Source: Gyrodactylus bullatarudis
Lineage: Eukaryota; Platyhelminthes; Monogenea; Gyrodactylidea; Gyrodactylidae
Direction of reading: 5' to 3'
Assembly (NCBI GenBank): GCA_012064415.1
Contig: SSNU01000179.1
Coordinates: 1 to 64,000 of the forward strand
DNA: 64,000 nucleotides
Below the pieces are notes generated by a model. It saw nothing but the letters and a program-made list of their open reading frames with translations. It was not told where the DNA came from and did not search any database. Positions 34,685 to 44,952 of the stretch are shown one piece after another; the stretch's first letter is position 1; every line of letters begins with the position of its first letter. The position numbers and the translations under genes were made by a program.

Positions 34685-35809
34685 ATCTTCATTAAAATCC
34701 TGATATTTTTTATATTTAATAGGTATTTTTACTTAGAAAGCAGTAAGATACTTGCAAATCGCAATTACTCAGGTTAAAATAGGATATAATTTCAACACCC
34801 TGATGAAAAATTTCTACAATAATTCTAATTGCATCAAGTTCCATGAATTTTTTTTATTTTGTATATTATGTTCCAGTTTTTTCGGACTGGAGTGACCAAT
34901 GAGTTTTGCAGCCGACTGTAGACTAGTCGAAAGAAAAAATACAACTTTTTTCTATAGAACTTTTTAATCAAAAAATTTCTCAAATTATGACCATTTCTCA
35001 TAATTTGACGCAGATTTGTTTAGATTGGAATTGGCAAATCAAATGTACAAACTTATTCTATTGAATGTCTTTTAAACGTCGATTGTAGCTTTTTACACCC
35101 CTCTAAAAACTCTGTAAAGAGAAGTTTTGGAAAAACTAATCAGAACTTTTTGAAAAGTTGAAAATTTGAATAAAATGATTCAAAATTTCAAATTTAAATC
35201 TGCTTTAATTTTTAAATTCTTTAGCGCATAGAATTTTGAGAAATCAAGACTGGCTCATCAATGATCAGTCATCATTCTCCAATAATCTTTTATCATAGCA
35301 GATATTTCGATTGATCACTCGATCATATTTTTTGTTTTTTTCCCAAATTATTTTCAGATTTTCTTCAATCACGGTATTTTTGATTGATACAGCAAATAAA
35401 ATTTCATACCTTTTGGTGATATGTATAAAATATGTGTGATTGTAGCTAGAAATAAGAGAACAAATAACAAAGTAATCATGAAATCGTTGTAGGAATAAAA
35501 AAAATTGAGAATGAAAATTAAAATTGAATAATTTATCAATCAGGGGATAATTGATTCAATCTGAATATTGATTAATGAAAGTCTCTTTTTAAATACTAAA
35601 ACTTTAATGAGGTAGGCTTGTCCAGAAACAGTAAAGATATTTTACTGTTCAAGAAGAGGCCAAAATTGGACTCGATGACTTTTTTGGCTCTGAAGAATTC
35701 TATAGTGAAGAGATCAAACAATTGCCAATTCGTTGGCAGAAGTGCTTTAAAACATGAGGAAACTACTTTCATTGAGGAAATTTTATTTTTATCAATATAC
35801 CTGATTAAT
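34685..35809. other. No gene recognised
   Basis: AT-rich sequence with frequent stops on both strands. No ORF above background or defined repeat was found. Confidence 0.4.
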
Positions 35810-36390
35810 ATGAAGATGGGAATTTATGCTTTTTACAAAATTATGAATTTTTTCATCAAAAATTCGAATTTGATCAAGATTTTATGGAATCTTGATCGTA
35901 GGCTCCACTTTCAGGAAAAAAAATTTGAAAAAAAAAATTTTAGGAAAGTTATGGCATATTTCAAATCTAGCGATGACGCCGAACTCCCATTTTTTGAACT
36001 TAGAGTTGATAATTTTTGAAATTGGACCAATAAGGTCGTATCTTGTAAAATTCTAAAAACTGTATTTATATGGCATGTATCACACTGATGAGTATGCCCG
36101 AAATAGAGATCTTTATTTGTGAAATACTCTGGCATCTTCTTATTTCATGATAATTTTGTTGATTTAAAAGTGAGAGAATGATCAAAAGTTGATTTTTTGG
36201 ATCCCGATTAGTCAAAGAAACCGATTATGACCATGAAAATTTCAATGGACTGGCCAATCTCCAGGTATCTTGAATCATCAAAATTTCATCGATTTTCAAG
36301 TAGTGAAAATGTTCAAAAAATCAAAATTCGATTTTCACACGAAGATGGGTGGATTCCTAAAATCTGAATCAGCATATTTGAGTTCTCTGT
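35810..36390 (+). mobile_element. Foldback-family copy lacking its right arm, interrupted by a hammerhead repeat
   Basis: The segment matches the left arm and centre of the element at 211-906 (for example TATGAATTTTTTCATCA, then AGTTATGGCATATTTCAAAT, then the centre motif CACGAAGATGGGTGGATTC). The match breaks between 36018 and 36148, where a 129-bp insertion occurs, and resumes with GTTGATTTAAAAGTGAGAG. The inverted right arm is absent. Confidence 0.7.
36019..36147 (+). ncRNA. Hammerhead-like ribozyme repeat, copy C (intact core)
   Basis: Predicted type I fold: stem I strands TCACA (36080-36084) and TGTGA (36118-36122); core CTGATGA (36085-36091); loop GTATGCCC; GAAA (36100-36103); stem III of 5 bp (36103-36107 with 36112-36116, including a G-U pair); predicted cleavage after T36117. 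GGCAT flanks the fold on both sides (near 36072 and at 36131-36135) and is complementary to ATGCC in the loop (36094-36098), which could replace the usual loop I-loop II contact. The unit is bounded by TGATAATTTT(T)G duplications (36007-36018 and 36148-36158), so it is a mobile insertion. Conventional stem II has a single G-C pair, so activity is uncertain. Confidence 0.6.
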
Positions 36391-36814
36391 GAGAAAAACC
36401 TCAGTTTTCAAAAATCAGTAACGTTAATCTGAATTGTCCATGAGAGAGAAAAAAACTCGAAATTGCATGTAATCTTTCATGTCCATAAGTGATGCTACAT
36501 AATACATACGAGGCGATGATTCATTGTTAATCAAGGTTGAATAATTTATTAGCTAAATACAAAAAGTACAATCAATATACATTGTACAAGTTCATCATAC
36601 CCCATTTATCCAAAATACATCGATCTTGCTAAGAGATATATAAAGTGTGCTTATGCTTTTGAAAAAAATATATTTTATACACTATGGAGAAGAATGAATA
36701 AAGTCTTCCCCTATTTTCATAGGCCAGAGAGATTCTAGGAGAATTAAACCAAGTGACAAATACAAATGCAAGGGAATTTCCCTCATATTTTTAATATCTC
36801 CAATATTCACACCC

Positions 36815-37537
36815 ATGCGTACTGCTAGTGGTCAATTGAATTTAGCTAATACATGGACAAGTCTTGGGGTTTATGACGAGGTAGTTCCGGCAAATGGATT
36901 TCGTTACCTTGGCCGAAATGAATCCGAAAGTTCCCTCAAGGGGAGAGAGTCGTTAAAGATTATGGAGAATAATGAAGTTCCAAGGAATAAACAAAAGGTT
37001 CACATGATCCTTGACAAAATAATTAAGAAGCCTGACTCGAAAGAAGAGTTTGTTCTTCCTCCTTAAAATTTTGAAAGAATTTCAGAAAGTGAAAAGGACA
37101 AATTGAATGCGTTGGAGTTTGAAAATGGCTTCATCAAGAAAAGCCTTCAGACATTGATTCATGACTATGAAATTCTTCAACTTCAATACAAGTAACCGAT
37201 AGAATATTCATTAAATTTTAAGTTTATGTTGCTCGGTGAAAGTGAAGAGTGATGTTGAAAATGTTGGCCTACAAACAAGTGGCAATAATAACAAGTTAAT
37301 TGGACAGGAGCTGCGTCAACTTATAGAGGAGAAGTCTAAGCTCTTGCTGATATTACATGAAAAGGAACAAGAGATCTCCTCACTCCAACGAGACCTGCAA
37401 AAGTATGAAAAGTTTTTTATCCCTATAGATTATCAGAGGAAAATGAGCATTTAAAGAAACTCCAGCATGAGAACTGCCATGCATCAAGTGATGAGGAATT
37501 AGACAACCTGCAAATTGGCTTATTCAAAAAGTTTTAA
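36815..37537 (+). CDS. Coiled-coil protein gene with an in-frame TAA
   Basis: Exon-like blocks 36815-37191, 37223-37402 and 37429-37537 share one reading frame across introns of 31 and 26 nt and end at TAA 37535-37537, about 221 codons. The frame is interrupted by one TAA at about 37064-37066, between EEFVLPP and NFERISESEKDKL. Neither nearby GT/AG combination removes it in frame. Downstream sequence is Leu/Glu/Lys-rich coiled coil (LRQLIEEKSKLLLILHEKEQ). Options: a short 83-aa protein with an unused tail, stop readthrough, a recent pseudogene, a sequencing error, or a missed intron. No family is recognised. Confidence 0.5.
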
Positions 37538-38356
37538 TAAATTTTTGTTCTACAATTTTACTTTCAGTTATAAAAGTCAACCAAAATTTAGGGCAGTTGT
37601 TTTGATTAAAAGAGAAAATACAAAATTGATTATTGATAAGGCTTAAGTAAAGAGGATTAATCATGTTTAGTTTACACGCAATGTACCCCTCTCCCACTTT
37701 CTGACTAACAATGGAAAAACACATCCGGACACATTACAGGTGATACGGAAGCAATCCCGGTGTTATAACATTTAGTCAATATATAGAAGGGGGAAGAACA
37801 AAGAACAGAAAAATGTAATCATAGAGATAGCCAGCAAACAATTGTTATACAATTTATAATCAATATACACTTCTATCACTATTCGAGAGGGAAAAATCCA
37901 TAAATTAAGTAGCATAGTGTAATTTCGTGCATAGGAGAGACGTATATTAGGAGTTCCATAATAATAATAGAATAATCGATTAAACAATTACGACTCAAGT
38001 CAAGAGTGAGAAATTCAATTTGTAGATTTCAGGAAAAGGATTCCTTTGAGGGGAGAATTCGTAAATTTAAATAAAACTTTATCCTACTTTTTCACTTGGT
38101 GCCAGAATCGATAAATTCGTAAAAGAGAACTACAGCTCGAAAATCAAAATCTATGAATACTTTTTTCACAATGGAATTCTCTAGTGATGTTCATACAAAC
38201 TTTTAGAGAAAAAAAGACACATTTGATCATTTCATATTTTATTTATCTGCTTAACAAATAAATGACTGCTCTGATGGTAAAATGTCTGTGACATAAAATA
38301 TGGTGGGTGGGTGGGTTGTAGGACGAGGAGAGTTGGATTGTGTATGGCGTTCTGTT
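37538..38356. other. Spacer between converging genes
   Basis: No supported gene. The coiled-coil gene and the MTUS-like gene point into this 0.8-kb stretch, so it probably contains both 3' UTRs. Confidence 0.4.
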
Positions 38357-40498
38357 CTATTCTTCACTGGTTTCCTTTATACTGAATATATCCTGTTCCA
38401 GTTTACTCTTTTCCTCAAGAGCGATTCTATATCTATGGAAAAGTAGAAATCAATGAATTTATTTGTGTAAAAGATGGCTGAATTCATACATATTATTGTT
38501 CGAATATGGTATACTATCTGTAGCATGGATAGCAGTATTGTTAAATTAAGAAAATTCGGATAAATGAAATAACATAGCTTTGACCTTTAATTTCGATGTT
38601 TAAATCAATAATTTTTTGTATCAAAATGCATTCATATTCTTTCTCTAGAAAGAGAGAGAGACAGAGAGAAAAAAGAGCAAAACCAATAAAATAAAATGGA
38701 GAGAAAATACTGTCCTGAAAGTATTAGGGGTTCAGTCAATACGAAATGTAATGAAAAAGATGATAATATTTGTTGGTAGAAATAATGGTCTCGTGTCTCG
38801 GCTATAATGATACTCAACATGTCTGTAATGTTGATTATTCATATTTGAAAAGAAATATTTCTACTCTAAACCTCTTGTCGATTTGGATATTGATTTTTTG
38901 TAGTTTCTTCAAGGCTCCATGCACTACACAGATTGATGCTTATTTCAGCTACAATCCCATTCATTAGAATGTAATTATTCATAGTTATTCTTATTAAAAA
39001 ATCTTATTAAAAGTATTTTTGAAAAAATTCTTACCGAAACTTCAACTCTTCGTGGGAATGTTCCAAATTCTTGTAAGAGTTTATGATATTCTTTAGTTCT
39101 GAAATTTGCTCCTCAGTCTCCAACTCTTTCCTTCTGAATTCAGATAATTCCATATTTTTCATTTCGAGGACAGCTTTAAAGCTTGATATTTCATTATCTG
39201 CATAGTAAGATGACGTCTATAGTAGGAAAAATGAAAGAAAATCAATAAAATTCTTGCGAATTGTTAAATTTTGAACAGTAAACTAACCATCATACTGCAA
39301 TTCTCGTCAAGGGAGTTATCAAGGGGAATGTTCAATGAACTTGTTTCATGCCTCCTAGATGCACAACTCCTATTCCTACGCATACTTACTCGACCTCTAC
39401 GCTGGTCTATATCAGGATCTATTCCACTTGATGTAGAATCAGATCTTTCGTTAGCAGACTCCTAGATTAGGTTTGTTAATTCTTATAGTTATTGAAATAA
39501 TTATTTTATTTTTACGTACCAATTCAGAAATCTTTTTGTTTAATTCTTCTAGCTCAAGTTGATGAATAGCTTTAAGCTCATTAATATCTGATTGAAATTT
39601 AAATTTTTCGGACTGATATTCATCTGTTATTGACTTAATCTAAATACGAAAAATATAAGGTTTTCGATTAGAAAAATTTTTTAAATTCTTACCTGTATTG
39701 AATATTGCTTGCTAAGATTTTGGATATTATTTGATAGGCTAATTATACCTAGAAAATTTGGAATATCATAACTTAAAGAAAAAAATAGACGAGCAAACTC
39801 ACTTTTCTCAAAATGAGAATTTAAATTTTCGATTGATGACCGAATCTCATTTTTATCGCAAGTTAGATCCTTGATTTTTTTCCGGAAATTATTTTGGAAA
39901 ATTTCCAAAGAATTTTCCAATTTTAGGTTTAAATTCTGATGTGTTGTGTACCGAGAAGAGTACCAAGTTAGAAATATTGATAGGGCATCAAATGAAAGTT
40001 GTAGAGATTTTAGGTTGTCTTTAAGCACTTTTGACTTTTGACGTTCTTTATCAAGATCTGCTTCTGAGATAGTTTCCAGTTTTTTGCTTGTAGGTTTGAT
40101 GATGGAAGATTTGGGACTTTTGGTGAAATCAGGAGCACTTAATTTCCTTTCTTTAATCGTAGTAGATGCTTTGTTAATATCATTAGTTCTTGGAGCAAGT
40201 GGCTGCCTTCGAGATTTGATAGTGGGAGGTTCAGGCTTTTTCAAAGTTCGCACTTCAGGTATGATTGATGTTGGAGATGTTTTTTGAGCAGCAGATTTAA
40301 ATCTTTCAAGTCTTTTCTAAAAAAAATTAAAAACAATCTTACAGCAGCTGATTCTTTAGGAGTTACTGGAGTTGAAGGCTTTACTGATGGTATTAAGCTG
40401 GAATTTGCAGCTCTTACTGAAGCTCTAGTAACTAGAAGAATAGATGATAGATTGTACGAATACTAACCTCTTCTTGCAGGAAGCTCCGTTGTAGACAT
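38357..40498 (-). CDS. Microtubule-associated MTUS/ATIP-family protein
   Basis: Exons 40468-40498, 40343-40431, 39803-40316, 39693-39748, 39520-39639, 39288-39461, 39035-39216 and 38357-38432 close to 413 aa. The N-terminal third is basic and Pro/Ser-rich (for example KSRRQPLAPR), as expected of a microtubule-binding region. Long coiled coils follow. The near-terminal ISSFKAVLEMKNMELSEFRR resembles LESLKAVLEIKNEKL of MTUS1/MTUS2, the strongest family clue. These proteins bind microtubules and EB1 or kinesins. Intron 2 (40317-40342) is 26 nt. An exon rich in Arg/Ser (39288-39461) interrupts the coiled coil. The family call rests on one conserved segment plus overall layout. Confidence 0.72.
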
Positions 40499-40716
40499 TT
40501 CCCAGTCGAGAGAAGAGCAAGAGAATAAGAACAGTAGAGAAGAATTAATATTTCAAATTTTAAAATATTGAATTGACTAAATTTTTGTTGGATTGAAAAT
40601 TAGATCAAAAGAACAAAGTTAAACAACTATAAATGTCTTGTTTTAACCGAATGTTGAATATAAAATTAAATATTTAATTTAATAAATCCCTCGTTATTGT
40701 CAAAATTCAGATTGTG
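40499..40716. promoter_or_regulatory. Divergent promoter region, MTUS-like / zinc-finger genes
   Basis: 218 bp separate the opposite-strand start codons. The stretch is AT-rich without an ORF. A shared promoter role is inferred from spacing. Confidence 0.35.
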
Positions 40717-41724
40717 ATGTTAAACAAAAGTCCTAATAGAGCCTCCTTCTATGATGTTAAAGCAAAAGTATATTTCATAGATTCCGATTTATACGTTAAA
40801 TGCAAAATTTGTAGTTCACTGGTCGATAGATGTCATTATAATTCACACATTCTCAAGCATTTCTTCCTTAGTGATGATTCTGTTGAAAATTTTATTAAAT
40901 ACAAATCTCCTCAGACATGCCCCCTTTGTCAAAAATTTAAATCAACATCAGTCACTGATCTGTTGAACCATGAAATTATTTGCTCTAAAAACGATTCATT
41001 TTTATTCTGTATGTTTTGCAATGAGAAATTTTATTTGGATTTATGTGAGCTTGAAATCAAGTATATATATTGTAAATACAACGAAAAGTTTGCAAGTCAT
41101 GTTAAAAACCACTTTTTGGTTGATAATATACCTTGCAAACTATGTGGTTTATTATTTATATCAGAAGATGACTTAAACAGACACCAATCAAATTCTCATT
41201 TGAAGGATGAAAAGAATAATCATATAACTAATCTTGGTGAGATTTTCTCAATCAAACCCATGTCATTCAATAATCTCAGTGTTAAAAGTTCTCACGCTGT
41301 TAATCAAGATTTAGCCGTCACCATTGAAAAGGGGCTATGTTTCGAATGTGGCAGTAATCTAGGAACTTTTCCTTTTAACCACTTTAAAAATTGCTATCGG
41401 TGTATGTATTGTTCTTATTTAACAAATTGTGATAATTCTGCTTGGAATCACATGAAGAATCATGATATAAACCAAAGAAAAAAATCTAAAGGTGAGACAA
41501 AAATCCTTGGAAATTACTTCCAGTCAGGATGCTGGGTGGATTTGACAACGAAATTCCTCAGCAATGGACAATTATTCAGTTGTGAATGCGGTTTTAACTC
41601 AAAGAACGTTAAAGGGACCATAAATCATAAAATTGAGTGTCAAAGAGATTCTAGGTTGACAAACCCTCAAAATTTACTAAAATCAGCCTTGAGAACAGAG
41701 GCCAGTGAGAATCAGAGACAATAG
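40717..41724 (+). CDS. C2H2-type zinc-finger protein, single exon
   Basis: An uninterrupted 335-aa ORF from ATG 40717. Several Cys-x2-Cys pairs are followed by His pairs: CKICSSLVDRCHYNSHILKH, CPLCQKF...H, CMFCNEKF...HVKNH, CKLCGLLF...HQSNSH, CFECGSN...H, CMYCSYLT...HMKNH, and a degenerate CECGFN...H. Spacings vary and linkers are non-canonical, resembling finger arrays of chromatin-associated proteins such as the ADNP/POGZ type more than KRAB-type tandem fingers. Probably a nuclear DNA-binding or protein-binding factor. Ortholog unknown. Confidence 0.75.
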   Translation: MLNKSPNRASFYDVKAKVYFIDSDLYVKCKICSSLVDRCHYNSHILKHFFLSDDSVENFIKYKSPQTCPLCQKFKSTSVTDLLNHEIICSKNDSFLFCMFCNEKFYLDLCELEIKYIYCKYNEKFASHVKNHFLVDNIPCKLCGLLFISEDDLNRHQSNSHLKDEKNNHITNLGEIFSIKPMSFNNLSVKSSHAVNQDLAVTIEKGLCFECGSNLGTFPFNHFKNCYRCMYCSYLTNCDNSAWNHMKNHDINQRKKSKGETKILGNYFQSGCWVDLTTKFLSNGQLFSCECGFNSKNVKGTINHKIECQRDSRLTNPQNLLKSALRTEASENQRQ

Positions 41725-43149
41725 TTCCTTTTCATATCTAAAAAAGCATTTAATTTAGTACTAAAATCAAGATTGTTTCCTATTGACTACTATTGAAAGA
41801 TTTATATTAGATAGATCGCCAAGTCAGCCATTGATTTGATAAATAATTTTATTTGTGAATAAATACCTTATATCTTGAATATAATTTGTTATAATATTAA
41901 CTTGAGAAGAATATAATTTCAAGTTAGCCTTGCTACTTTAATAAAAATAAGTTGACTCGGCCACTTGTCATCCAAACGTTTTGAATTGACTTTGATTGTC
42001 TTCGCACGAATTCTTCAATGACACGACAAGCTCATCAAACAAAAAATTCTATTTATTTTCTTGATCTCATCCCTATCAATTTTGTCCAATCAGATTAGAG
42101 AGTTTAGTATAATACAATAAAAAATTGACCTATGATAATCAAGTATTGATGATCAGAAGAATAGAGCCATAGACCTAATTTTTCTTCTTAAGTTTTTAAT
42201 TATTAACTAATTTCAGATCACTTTTTACTGAATGCAAAAATACAGTGTTTATTGTTTAAAATTCTTTTTATTTGCAAAATTATATTGTAAAGGATAGTAA
42301 AAGTTTTACTGAAAAAACACGAAAATATTTTTTTATTGGGATTTTTTTAAATAGAAAAAATAGGATTTTACTGAATCATGAAAAAAATTCTTCAAGGTAC
42401 TCTCATTTTTATTCCTTGCTATCTTGTTGTTGTTGTTAATTTTTTTGGTTTTGTCAAAAAAATCTTTTGTTTCTTTGATCATCTTTTTTGTTTCATATCA
42501 CAAATAGGGGAAGGAGGTTTTCTCTCTTACGAATCAAGTATTTTGGGCTAAAAAAGAACGCAGAAATATCTCTCCTTTCCAGTACAATAAGTAGTAATAA
42601 TAATAATATTAAAGAATATCATAGTGTAATATAGTAGATATGACACAATCAGCAATTTGTAATCGTATATAACAGCATTAATAACATAACAGTAGTATAA
42701 TAACTTTTTTCTTTTCTTTTTTTTCAAAAATCAAATTTTCCAATATTTTTAGTTAGTAATAATGATAATAACATTTAATAAGAAAGAATTGAGATTACAT
42801 ATAAAAATAAAAATCTTTACCAAAATTTGGTATTTTATCATATTTGTTAATTTTCTCTATAACTCTCTGTTGTGAAATCTAAATTTGTATTTGCAAATAT
42901 GAACGCATTATAAAGTTATTTCTATGCAAAGTTTACTCTTTTTCTTTAGGCGCGATCATCTTGTTGGATAGAAAAAATTAATTTGCCATTATTATGTGAT
43001 GTTGTTTGCAAATGGAAATTCATTAGGCTCTATGGATGAAAGTAAGCGAAGAATTTTTGAAAAAACACCAAGGGAAGAGATATTGAGTGAGGAATCTTTC
43101 GACATTTCCTGGATAGATAATGAGTAAATGACTGAGATGAAGAAAGATA
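41725..43149. other. Spacer between converging zinc-finger and Tob genes
   Basis: 1.4 kb of AT-rich sequence with long T and A runs and no credible ORF. The two genes converge here, so both 3' UTRs probably occupy part of it. Confidence 0.45.
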
Positions 43150-44952
43150 TCATGATGTAATCGAGTCAAGATTGATCGAATTAAATTGTTGTATGGGCAT
43201 ATCGTCTGGGCTATTTTGATTGGCTTGAGACTTATCCATGTTTGACTGACCAATAGGATTGAAGAGAAAGGGTGATGAAAATATGTCATTACTCAAATTT
43301 CCAGAGGCCGGATCACTTTGTGACCATTTCAATTGGTTAGTCTCATTTGGTAAGAAACCACTCCAGGGATTTCCTGAGGAATGCTGAGATGGCCAGAAAA
43401 TGTTTCCATTCAATTTCGATTGAATACCTTTCGCCTTTTGCCCTTCAAAGTCGTCAGAAAGTTTTAACAAGTTTTCATTCTCATTCCTGGGATTAAAAAA
43501 AGGATTTTGTTGTTGTAATGGTAAAATATTTGCTTTTCTCTGTGCTCCAATTGGCGTTGGCCAGATATTACTGTAAGCTGTTTCATGACAGTTTGCATTT
43601 GATGAGTTTGTTGAGTTGAAGACGTTAGCAATCCTAGTCTGATGGTTGCTACTGGCCAAATTCACTGATGAAGATGTTGATGCTGCATTGATTTGGGGAA
43701 TATTCTGTTGAAGTTTTGTATTAAAGTTTGAATTGTTTCTGAATTCTACATTCTTTAAAAGTTGTTGTTGATATTGCAAAGCCTCCCGGAGCATTTCTTG
43801 CTTCGAATTCGATGAATCTTGTTTCTAAAATTTCAAATAACAGATGAAAATTTAGAAGTTTAATTTTGAAAAATTTCAACTTACCTGGTTTGAGTTATAA
43901 TAGTGACTGCCGTTCCCTTCAGAAGAGCCGTTGTTGTTATTCTGGGATGTCCTCGACATGTCATTTGGTGAAACGAATCTTTTATTCTTTTTGGTATTTG
44001 ATTTGAGTTTGGTGGAGCCAAATTTTGTCTGAGCAAACATAGCAGCCGTGAAAGCCTGATTAGCTGTAGCATTTGAATTGGGCTGTGTACCTGAAGGAAC
44101 AGTTGGCTTTTGGACATCTGATGTACTATTTTTCATCATGATTAGCTCTGGATTTGATTGATTTGCTGCCAATGCGAGTACTCTTGATGTTGTAGTAGGT
44201 TGTGGTGTCGGATTTGAATGAGACTTATTGTACTGGATAAATGCACTAGGTCCCAGGGTCTGGCCAGAGGTAATTGAATTGGTATTGTTATTCAACAAGT
44301 TTGGCTCACGTTGATTGAATATTCCATTACTCTGGCTATTGTTATTTTGAATAAGAGGCCAATTTTCTGAAGGAGAAAAGGCAACACCCTCATCAGCAAA
44401 TATTGATTCAAGTTTAAAATTTTCCAATCCATCACTAGCACCAATATTAGGCACTTTGCTAACATCTGTAAGGGTTTCATTTGACGATGAATATAACGTA
44501 TGAGAGATAATTTGATTAGAATTCGATGTTTCTGAACTAGCTGAGGAACATCCGGAACTGGAATTATTCCATAAAATATTGTTCATTGTTGTTGGTGGGG
44601 AGCCATTCGTCAAAGAGCCATTTGCATTTTCACTTGAAGAGAATTGACAAGTTACATTTCCTGGATCTAATTCAATAATAAGCCCTCTTGGAAGACATTG
44701 AGCTATCTCTGACCATTCAAGGTTACTTGAAGCAGCTGCCTCAAGGAAGACTGGAGATGTTTCACTATTGTTTGTGTTCAATGCACGATATGCTGATTCC
44801 TGCTTCGGATCATCAACGAACCAATGATTCTGATATCGTTTTGTGAGAAGTCTTGTTAGTTCATCTCCAAAGTTATCGATCCTACGTCTGGGAAGTTTTG
44901 TGTACAATTGTGATTGAATATAACCAACAGCAATTGAAATTTCAAGAAGCAT
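43150..44952 (-). CDS. Tob: Tob (BTG/Tob antiproliferative) protein
   Basis: Exons 43885-44952 and 43150-43824 close to 580 aa. The first ~115 residues are the BTG domain: EISIAVGYI, YTKLPRRRIDNFGDELTRLL, KRYQNHWF, YRALN and LPRGLIIELDPGNVTCQF, matching Tob/BTG boxes A and B (LYNKLPRRRVNIFGEELERLL). The rest is Asn/Ser/Gln-rich and low complexity, making it larger than human TOB1 (345 aa). BTG/Tob proteins bind the Caf1/CCR4 deadenylase and repress growth. I could not find a clear PAM2 motif for poly(A)-binding protein. The ATG at 44952 aligns with the family start MQLEI. Confidence 0.92.

Noticed and set aside
41040..41100. A possible short intron (GTGAGC...AG) within the zinc-finger gene
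   Set aside because: The GT-AG combinations that I tried (17 and 44 nt) break the reading frame, whereas the unspliced ORF is open for 335 codons.
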